A program made the position numbers and the translations under genes. The notes under the pieces were generated by a model that did no database searches, was not told the DNA's origin, and was given only the letters and a program-made list of their open reading frames with translations. Positions 1 to 4,777 of a DNA stretch of 6,444 bases are shown piece after piece (positions within the stretch are counted from its first letter, which is position 1; the number at the start of each line of letters is the position of its first letter). The stretch comes from Balneolaceae bacterium SMO_bin1 (lineage in GTDB: Bacteria > Bacteroidota > Rhodothermia > Balneolales > Balneolaceae): assembly GCA_003123965.1 (NCBI GenBank), contig NNSL01000229.1, forward strand, positions 1-6,444, written 5' to 3'.

Positions 1-89
1 TTTTTTGAAATTTCTCAGGAATTAACAAATCGTGTTAATAGTTAATTACCGGACGTTGGTTATTAATCTTCCTTAAAAGCTACATTCTT

Positions 90-1055
90 TTGCAGCGAAA
101 CTACTACATAATCGTATTGATATTTATGCCCTTGCTGTTCTCAAAGCACGCAGTGGCACAAAACACAGGTACCCTTTCAGGCTTTGTTTATGATGCCCAA
201 ACGGGTGAAACACTCCCGGGCGCTACCGTAAAGCTTGAGGGCACAAATTTGGGCGCAGCCACTGACAACAACGGCTTTTTTACAATCGATGATATCCCAC
301 CCAAGACCTACACCATTACCGCCAGTTTTGTCGGCTATCAGTCGGAAACTCGCTACAATGTAGAGATTAGCTCGGGCGGGAATCCGGATATAAACTTTCA
401 ATTAACGCCTTCCGTTAGTGAACTCGGGGAAATTACGGTAGCCCCGGACCCGTTTGATCAGCCTCCGGAAAATCCCATATCCCGGCAAACACTTTCGCGC
501 GAGCAAATTACATCATACCCGGGCGGCAACAACGACATTGCCAAAGTGGTGCAGTCGCTGCCCGGTGTTTCGGGGTCGGTGGGCGGTTTTCGTAATGATG
601 TTATCATCCGCGGCGGCGGGCCCAGTGAAAATGTTTATTACCTCGATGGCATCGAAATTCCGGTTATCAACCACTTTGCCACGCAGGGAAGTGCCGGAGG
701 GCCGGTTGGGCTGCTCAATGTCTCGTTTTTCGAAGGAGTGAACCTCAGTACAAGCTCATTCCCAGCCAAATACGGCAACGTGCTCTCAGGCGTACTGCAG
801 TTTAATCAGCGCAACGGAAAATCCCCGCGAATTCGGTGCAAACGTACGTGTTGGTGCCAGCGAAGCCGCGCTTACCGTAGAGGGGCCCGTTGTTTAAAAT
901 CTGAGGATGAAACGATGCAAACACCACTTTTATCGCTTCGGTACGGCGCTCATATCTACAGCTGCTCTTTCAGCTCATCGACCTGCCCTTTTTGCCTGAT
1001 TACTGGGACTATCAATACAAAATTAATCACAGGATTGATGATTATAATAGCCTGA
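90..1055 (+). CDS. TonB-dependent receptor, N-terminal fragment (signal peptide, CarboxypepD-like domain, plug)
   Basis: The first readable piece of the broken receptor. A TTG at 90 is the best start in the frame: it gives MQRN followed by a hydrophobic stretch (residues 5-17) and the signal-peptidase-I site AVA|Q after residue 23. The only nearby ATG, at 126, would leave a signal too short and uncharged, and upstream there are only ATT/ATC codons before a stop at 39. The mature part begins with TLSGFVYDAQTGETLPGATV, a typical carboxypeptidase-regulatory-like opening, and DNNGFFTIDDIPP is its conserved turn. The plug has VVQSLPGVSG, NDVIIRGGGPSENVYYLDG and FPAKYGNVLSG, all classic plug motifs. 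Homology stops near residue 245, at about base 825. The rest, to the stop at 1053-1055, is out-of-frame nonsense. The true frame continues at 826-888 (SREFGANVRVGASEAALTVE), then briefly at 900-908, then from 911. Confidence 0.85.
   Translation: MQRNYYIIVLIFMPLLFSKHAVAQNTGTLSGFVYDAQTGETLPGATVKLEGTNLGAATDNNGFFTIDDIPPKTYTITASFVGYQSETRYNVEISSGGNPDINFQLTPSVSELGEITVAPDPFDQPPENPISRQTLSREQITSYPGGNNDIAKVVQSLPGVSGSVGGFRNDVIIRGGGPSENVYYLDGIEIPVINHFATQGSAGGPVGLLNVSFFEGVNLSTSSFPAKYGNVLSGVLQFNQRNGKSPRIRCKRTCWCQRSRAYRRGARCLKSEDETMQTPLLSLRYGAHIYSCSFSSSTCPFCLITGTINTKLITGLMIIIA
823..912 (+). other. Cluster of four single-base indels inside the receptor gene
   Basis: Following the conserved protein through this 90-base stretch requires four frame changes. 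An extra base in CCCC at 823-826 moves the frame to SREFGANVRVGASEAALTVEGP. An extra G near 889 is needed to read PLFK. An extra A in AAAA at 896-899 is needed to read SEDE. A missing A in AAA at 910-912 restores NDANTTFIASVRR. Three of the four lie in short homopolymer runs, the usual signature of sequencing indel error, although slippage mutation in a decaying gene would look alike. Confidence 0.75.
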
Positions 1056-2029
1056 ACATCACCGGTGTGGGAGCCATTGATGATTTCAGCATCAACACAC
1101 CGGACGATATTACCGCCGAGCAACAGGCCACGCTCGACCAAGTGCCCATCATCAAGCAGTGGAGCAGCACGGGCGGTATAAGCTGGAAGCACCGTTTCAA
1201 AAATGCCGATGGATTTCTTCAAACCAGCCTCAGCACCAGTGTTTTTAATAACGATTTCAGCCGGTATCGCGATAACGAAAACCAGCAGGGGCTTATACAA
1301 AATACCGAGAGCAGGGAGTGGCGCACCACATTGAGCAGTAATTACAAGAGGTTTATCGGTCCCTGGACCATTGCAGCCGGAGGAATGATGAAAAACATCA
1401 GCTACCGTTCTGATAGCTTCCGAAGCGCTGACGATGTGCAATTTTCGACGGATCTGAACTTCCAGCGGTATGGATTTTATGGGCAGTTAACCAAAGAGTG
1501 GGCCGGCGGCCGCCTGTCAACTTCGTTGGGTGCCCGTGCCGATGGCAACACCTTTACTGACGGCGGCCATCAATTGTGGAAAACGTTTTCACCGCGCCTT
1601 GCTGTTTCCTACGATCTGGATAGCGCCGGGCGCTGGACGGTGAACGGGTCAATTGGGCGCTATTATAAAATTCCGCCTTCCACCCTTTTAGGCTTTAAAA
1701 ACCGAGATGGCAGTTTTATAAACAGAGACGCAGAGTACATCCGCAGTGATCATTATGTGGCCGGGGTCTCCTTCAGTCCCCGAACATCAACCCAATTTGC
1801 CATTGAAGGTTTTTTGAAGCGGTATGATGATTACCCTGTCTCGGTAACCGACAGCGTATCGTTGGCTAATCTCGGCGCCGACTTTGATATTTTTGGTAAC
1901 GAAGCCATCCGGAGTGTGGGCAAAGGACGAGCCTATGGCATAGAATTTACCTATCAACAAAAACTACGCGAGAATTTTTACGGTCTGTTAGCTTATACGC
2001 TCTACTGGAGTGAATATACCGGGCTTTGA
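911..2029 (+). CDS. TonB-dependent receptor, central beta-barrel fragment
   Basis: The second readable piece of the same receptor, holding most of the barrel. In-frame homology begins at 911 with NDANTTFIASVRRSYLQLLF, the usual early-barrel motif of Bacteroidota receptors. A start-to-stop reading would begin only at the TTG at 992 and so lose this part. Alternating polar and hydrophobic barrel strands follow. Family-like segments later on include RYYKIPPSTLLGF, SDHYVAGVSFSP, NEAIRSVGKGRAYGIEFTYQQKL and FYGLLAYTLYWSEYTG. The frame ends at a false stop at 2027-2029, caused by an extra base in GGGC at 2021-2024. It has no signal or translation start of its own, so it would not be made as a separate protein. 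Confidence 0.82.
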   Translation, partial: NDANTTFIASVRRSYLQLLFQLIDLPFLPDYWDYQYKINHRIDDYNSLNITGVGAIDDFSINTPDDITAEQQATLDQVPIIKQWSSTGGISWKHRFKNADGFLQTSLSTSVFNNDFSRYRDNENQQGLIQNTESREWRTTLSSNYKRFIGPWTIAAGGMMKNISYRSDSFRSADDVQFSTDLNFQRYGFYGQLTKEWAGGRLSTSLGARADGNTFTDGGHQLWKTFSPRLAVSYDLDSAGRWTVNGSIGRYYKIPPSTLLGFKNRDGSFINRDAEYIRSDHYVAGVSFSPRTSTQFAIEGFLKRYDDYPVSVTDSVSLANLGADFDIFGNEAIRSVGKGRAYGIEFTYQQKLRENFYGLLAYTLYWSEYTGL

Positions 2030-2471
2030 TGCCAATTCATACCTTCCCTCGCGCTGGGATAACCGGCACCTGCTCACATTCACCGGCGGATATAAATTTG
2101 GTAAGGGCTGGGAACTGGCTGCGCGTGTCCGCATTTTAGGTGGTGCTCCCTTCCCTTCACTTGAACGTGAGGCCAGCGAGAATACCTATCCCGTGCTGCA
2201 GTTTGATTATAGCAACTTGGGCGACCAAAGATTAGACCTTTTCAACTCCTTGGACCTGCGCATAGATAAAAAGTGGAATTTTAGCAGCTGGTCACTAAAC
2301 ACCTATATCGAAGTCACCAATATATTGGGCAGTAATATTCCTAGCCCGCCGGAATATGGACTGCAGCGTAATGAAGAAGGCATGCCTGTTGAACCACGTA
2401 AAATTGTTGAAATTGAAGACTTGGACAATAGCAGTGTTATTCCCACCATTGGAATTGTAGTAGACATTTAG
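2010..2471 (+). CDS. TonB-dependent receptor, C-terminal beta-barrel fragment
   Basis: The last strands of the receptor barrel, in the same frame as the N-terminal piece. Real homology starts at about 2022 (GFDANSYLPSRWDNRHLLTF). The GTG at 2010 is only the first start-like codon and lies upstream of the join with the central fragment. The motif SRWDNRHLLTFTGGYKFGKGWELAARVRILGGAPF is strongly conserved in this receptor class, as are FNSLDLRIDKKW and YIEVTNI. The protein ends PTIGIVVDI. Outer-membrane barrels usually end in an aromatic residue recognised by the BAM complex, and relatives commonly end in Phe after IVVD, so the terminal Ile is slightly unusual. Confidence 0.82.
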   Translation: MNIPGFDANSYLPSRWDNRHLLTFTGGYKFGKGWELAARVRILGGAPFPSLEREASENTYPVLQFDYSNLGDQRLDLFNSLDLRIDKKWNFSSWSLNTYIEVTNILGSNIPSPPEYGLQRNEEGMPVEPRKIVEIEDLDNSSVIPTIGIVVDI

Positions 2472-2705
2472 ATAGTTAAACGGCATCGCTATTCAAGAGC
2501 GGGTGTACAGTACGTTGGATTATAAAAATAAGCGCTAACCAAATTAGAAATCACAATATGTCCATGACGAACTTGAAACACTAGTTTTTAAGGCGTATCG
2601 ATTTTTTAGGCCGGAATATTTTTTTGATCCGAACAACCAATTCTATTTAACAGCGCACCACCCACAAAAATGCTATATTGCCTCGAATTATTAAAAACGA
2701 GCTAT
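2472..2705. other. Intergenic region, no supported gene
   Basis: A 234-bp AT-rich stretch between the receptor stop and the preferred start of the small membrane-protein gene. I see no hairpin followed by a T run that would make a confident terminator for the receptor, and no tRNA-like fold. A small interrupted palindrome (GTACAGTAC, about 2505-2513) lies upstream of an AT-rich TTGGATTATAAAAA segment. This could be promoter material, but the match is too loose to call. T-rich runs at about 2595-2625 are unremarkable. Confidence 0.4.
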
Positions 2706-2891
2706 ATGAGCAGACTAAAATTGATCGGGACGTTATTGGGGATTTTTCTTATAACTATTGGAGTTGTGATCTTCATTCTCTTCAGTAATGATCACGCCGA
2801 ATGCGAAACGGTTGTAGAAAATTCAATAGACACAAACGGCGAAATAGTGACGACAGAGCGGCATATCTGCAACGAACGATTTAAGATTTAA
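2706..2891 (+). CDS. Small single-span membrane or exported protein, function unknown
   Basis: A 61-residue protein that I do not recognise as a named family. From the ATG at 2706 it starts MSRLKLIG, followed by about 20 hydrophobic residues (roughly 6-26) and then a polar, acidic tail. This gives either one N-terminal membrane anchor with a periplasmic tail or an uncleaved signal. The tail has two cysteines, in AECETVV and HICNE, about 25 residues apart, which could form a disulfide outside the cytoplasm. An in-frame ATG at 2670 would add 12 residues (MLYCLELLKTSY). I prefer 2706 because it puts the positive charges directly before the hydrophobic segment. There is no Shine-Dalgarno sequence, which is normal for this group. 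It stands alone, 234 bp after the receptor and convergent with the transporter. Confidence 0.6.
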   Translation: MSRLKLIGTLLGIFLITIGVVIFILFSNDHAECETVVENSIDTNGEIVTTERHICNERFKI

Positions 2892-2989
2892 GATAGAGCT
2901 TTTTAAAACCACACTATTCCCTACCCGCGATTTGCGTTTACAGGCAGTAAATTTAACTTCGGCGATGCCACTGTCATTTATTCTAAGAA
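2892..2989. other. Convergent intergenic gap, no clear terminator
   Basis: This 98-bp gap separates the 3' ends of the small + strand gene and the - strand transporter. A bidirectional terminator would be expected here. The only hairpin seen is a weak one with 5-bp arms (GTTTACAGGCAGTAAAT, core GTTTAC/GTAAA near 2936-2952), without a strong GC stem or adjoining T run. A 7-bp tandem repeat (GATTTAA twice, 2878-2891) spans the small gene's stop codon. Confidence 0.4.
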
Positions 2990-4486
2990 CTATGTTTGAT
3001 GCTCGAAATTTGCTTCCGTTTTATCGGCAATTTTGCGGTTGAATACTAAAAATAGCGCCATGGCCACGCCCCACTGCAGCAGAACGGTTGCCAGCGAAAA
3101 GGTGCTGAAGGGGTCGTACCAGTTTTCCACAGCCGCCCCTTGGTACATCCACCACACCAGCAGCGTAATTACCTCAATAGGCACCACGTATTTGATGATG
3201 ACTTCCCACCATTTGCCCAGCGTGTATTTGCTTTCGTCGTTATTGACCAGCTCCGTACGGAAACGCGACGGGCTGAACTTGATGATGGCAAACGCCATAA
3301 AGGCGCCTGATACCAACAGGCCGATGCCCCAAACGCTATCCTGATTCACCAAAAAGTCGGTGGAAAGTGCAGAAGGCAGCCCCAGTAAAAAGCCCGTAAT
3401 TCCAACTCCCAGAACAGCTTTTTGTCGGCTGATACCCATATCAACCAGCACGCGGCTGGCCAGCTCAATCATGGAAATAAGCGAACTAAAGGCGGCAAAT
3501 GTGAGCCCGAGGAAAAAGATAATGGCAAAAAAGGTGCCCCCGGCCATTTCGGCAAAAAGCTGCGGCATCCACATAAAGGTGAGGCCCGTTCCGGCCGGAC
3601 CCGACTGTTGCATGATATCCAGAATTTCGGTGTTGCCCATGCTGCTGCCCAGCGTACCGAATACGGTAGAAAAGATTGTAACCGCCGCCAAAAGCGAAAC
3701 AATGTTATTGCCGATTCCTGTTTGAAATGCGCTGATGGTTACATCATCACTGCTGCGCATGTAGGCGGCATAGCTTAAAATAAGTCCCCACGCAGCCCCC
3801 GTATCCCAGGCGTTTTGCGTAAGCGCCTCAATCCAAATGGTGGGTTGCGAAAGGGTTGACCAATCGGGAGTAAAGAGATATTCAATGCCCTGGTAACTGC
3901 CCTCCAGCGTAACGGCGCGGATTAATGATACAACCACGACAACAAGCAGCGACGGTATAAGCACTTTATTTATGCGCTCAATCGAAGAAATGCCTTTGAT
4001 TACGATAAACACCCCGCCGCCAATCATCAGTGCGTGAAATACAGAGGGCAGCATAGAGCCTTGGAATCCATACCATACGGTTTCGGCCTGCTGCAAGTTG
4101 GCGGGCAGCCCGGTAGTTGATGACTCGATAAAATAATACAAACACCAGCCCGCAACCACGCTGTAGTAAAACATGATGGCTGTGGCCACAAATGCAATAA
4201 AGCTGCCCATCCAGGCAAATTTCTTGCCCACCAGCTTTATGAATGAACCGATAACGCCTTTGCGGCCAAAGCGACCGATACCGTACTCAGCAATAATCAG
4301 CGGAATGGAAAACAGGAAAAGGCAGGAGATCCAAGCAATCAGAAAGGCACCAGCGCCATCAGCCCCGCCATTTTGAGCGGCAATGCGGGGAAATCGCCAG
4401 ATGTTTCCCGTACCAACCGCAATGCCCAACACGCTTAGAATTAAACCCAGTCGCGAAGAAAAAAAGCTGTCGTTTTGTTTACTCAT
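2990..4486 (-). CDS. Sodium-dependent transporter, neurotransmitter:sodium symporter (NSS/SNF) family
   Basis: An inner-membrane secondary transporter of 498 residues, predicted to import an amino acid or related small molecule with sodium. About 12 membrane segments fit the LeuT fold. TM1 carries the signature GIAVGTGNIWRFP (21-33), followed by NGG and later EYGIGRFGRKG (67-77). Aligned by eye to LeuT, G21, A23, V24 and N28 match the TM1 sodium ligands, Y108 matches the TM3 substrate-gating tyrosine, N260 matches N286, and A331/S334/S335 match the Na2 residues of TM8. Two sites differ: D228 falls where LeuT has T254, and S264 falls where LeuT has the acidic E290 that makes it chloride-independent. 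The ATG at 4486 sits right before the usual short N-terminus. The gene is divergent from the DUF2723 gene. The substrate is not assignable from sequence. Confidence 0.93.
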   Translation of the reverse strand: MSKQNDSFFSSRLGLILSVLGIAVGTGNIWRFPRIAAQNGGADGAGAFLIAWISCLFLFSIPLIIAEYGIGRFGRKGVIGSFIKLVGKKFAWMGSFIAFVATAIMFYYSVVAGWCLYYFIESSTTGLPANLQQAETVWYGFQGSMLPSVFHALMIGGGVFIVIKGISSIERINKVLIPSLLVVVVVSLIRAVTLEGSYQGIEYLFTPDWSTLSQPTIWIEALTQNAWDTGAAWGLILSYAAYMRSSDDVTISAFQTGIGNNIVSLLAAVTIFSTVFGTLGSSMGNTEILDIMQQSGPAGTGLTFMWMPQLFAEMAGGTFFAIIFFLGLTFAAFSSLISMIELASRVLVDMGISRQKAVLGVGITGFLLGLPSALSTDFLVNQDSVWGIGLLVSGAFMAFAIIKFSPSRFRTELVNNDESKYTLGKWWEVIIKYVVPIEVITLLVWWMYQGAAVENWYDPFSTFSLATVLLQWGVAMALFLVFNRKIADKTEANFEHQT

Positions 4487-4547
4487 AGCATCAATTTAAG
4501 CAGTTATTTGGTGTAGTCACGGTGATCCCATCACTCCCAAGCCGACT

Positions 4548-4565
4548 TTAATGTCGCCTTAATGT
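4548..4565. repeat. Direct repeat TTAATGT, two copies 11 bp apart
   Basis: TTAATGT occurs at 4548-4554 and again at 4559-4565, preceded in both cases by pyrimidines (CT and CC). The 11-bp step is close to one turn of DNA, as expected for paired half-sites of a regulator such as a response regulator. It lies 60-80 bp upstream of the transporter start. The second copy overlaps the left arm of the neighbouring inverted repeat. A chance repeat in AT-rich DNA is quite possible. Confidence 0.3.
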
Positions 4566-4581
4566 GAAAAATCTTTTTCAC
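4564..4581. promoter_or_regulatory. Perfect 8-bp inverted repeat, candidate operator
   Basis: GTGAAAAATCTTTTTCAC is a perfect inverted repeat with 8-bp arms and a 2-base centre. It lies between the divergent transporter and DUF2723 genes, about 78 bp from the transporter start. The symmetry suits a site for a dimeric DNA-binding protein. The stem is AT-rich with no T tail on a transcribed gene end, so a terminator is unlikely. The regulator is unknown and none is encoded in the window. Confidence 0.4.
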
Positions 4582-4582
4582 T

Positions 4583-4599
4583 AATTCGAATAGCGAATT
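4583..4599. promoter_or_regulatory. Second inverted repeat, AATTCG-N5-CGAATT
   Basis: Six-base arms AATTCG and CGAATT flank a 5-base spacer, two bases beyond the 8-bp inverted repeat. The left arm also belongs to the palindrome ATTCGAAT (4584-4591). Two adjacent symmetric elements within 36 bp of a divergent intergenic region suggest a compact control site, but no known binding motif is recognised. Confidence 0.3.
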
Positions 4600-4703
4600 C
4601 CCTGTTTACTATTTTTTTCATTTGGAAGTATTTAACGTGGTAATATTAAAGGCACACAGGCGTTAACAGCTATCAATAAACGGCGTAAATGGCGGGCTAT
4701 CAA

Positions 4704-4736
4704 TTTTGATTCCATCGAGCCTATCACTATTATTGC
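4704..4736 (+). promoter_or_regulatory. Candidate Bacteroidota-type promoter for the DUF2723 gene
   Basis: TTTTG at 4704-4708 could be the -33 element. It is followed after 20 bp by TATTATTG (4729-4736), one mismatch from the Bacteroidota -7 consensus TAnnTTTG. Transcription would start near 4742, giving a leader of roughly 35 bases before the ATG at 4778. The -33 element lies inside a 12-base symmetric sequence, ATCAATTTTGAT (4699-4710), which could let a repressor block the promoter. Confidence 0.35.
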
Positions 4737-4777
4737 GTGCAACTCAATAAACTGTTCAAAAGCTAATTAAAATCTGG

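Larger units (their letters stand above)
90..2471 (+). pseudogene. TonB-dependent outer-membrane receptor, full length but frameshifted
   Basis: An outer-membrane beta-barrel receptor that would take up an unknown ligand with energy from TonB-ExbB-ExbD. Domains in order are a signal peptide (residues 1-23), a carboxypeptidase-regulatory-like beta-sandwich (about 28-107), a short linker with SELGEITV, a TonB plug (about 127-245) and a 22-strand-type barrel to the C-terminus. The reading frame is broken by five single-base changes: an extra base at 823-826 (CCCC) or 818-821 (AAAA), an extra base near 889, an extra A in 896-899, a missing A in 910-912, and an extra base in 2021-2024. They sum to +3, so repair gives one protein of about 792 residues, a normal length for the family. 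No other stop codons or losses are seen. I infer sequencing or assembly error, or very recent inactivation. The substrate cannot be told. Confidence 0.88.

Noticed and set aside
50..90. Promoter of TTG (56-58) plus TACATTCT (81-88) for the receptor
   Set aside because: The -7 match is poor and would place the transcript start at or past the start codon.
454..741. 95-codon + strand open frame in an alternative frame
   Set aside because: It overlaps the receptor plug, whose own frame carries unmistakable conserved motifs.
823..912. Programmed ribosomal frameshifting or phase variation in the receptor
   Set aside because: Several separate shifts in both directions would be needed, with no slippery heptamer plus structure and no long homopolymer or repeat tract of the kind that switches genes.
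956..1441. 161-codon open frame on the - strand
   Set aside because: It lies entirely antisense to conserved receptor barrel sequence, has no recognisable domain, and its composition follows the opposite strand's codons.
2670..2682. TATATTG as a -7 box for the small gene
   Set aside because: It matches only part of TAnnTTTG and no TTG lies at the right distance upstream.
3360..3778. Two overlapping + strand open frames of about 120 codons
   Set aside because: Both are antisense to the strongly conserved TM7-TM9 region of the transporter and read as low-complexity, basic, domainless proteins.
4564..4581. The perfect inverted repeat as an intrinsic terminator
   Set aside because: The stem is almost all A/T, and it lies upstream of both divergent genes rather than downstream of one.
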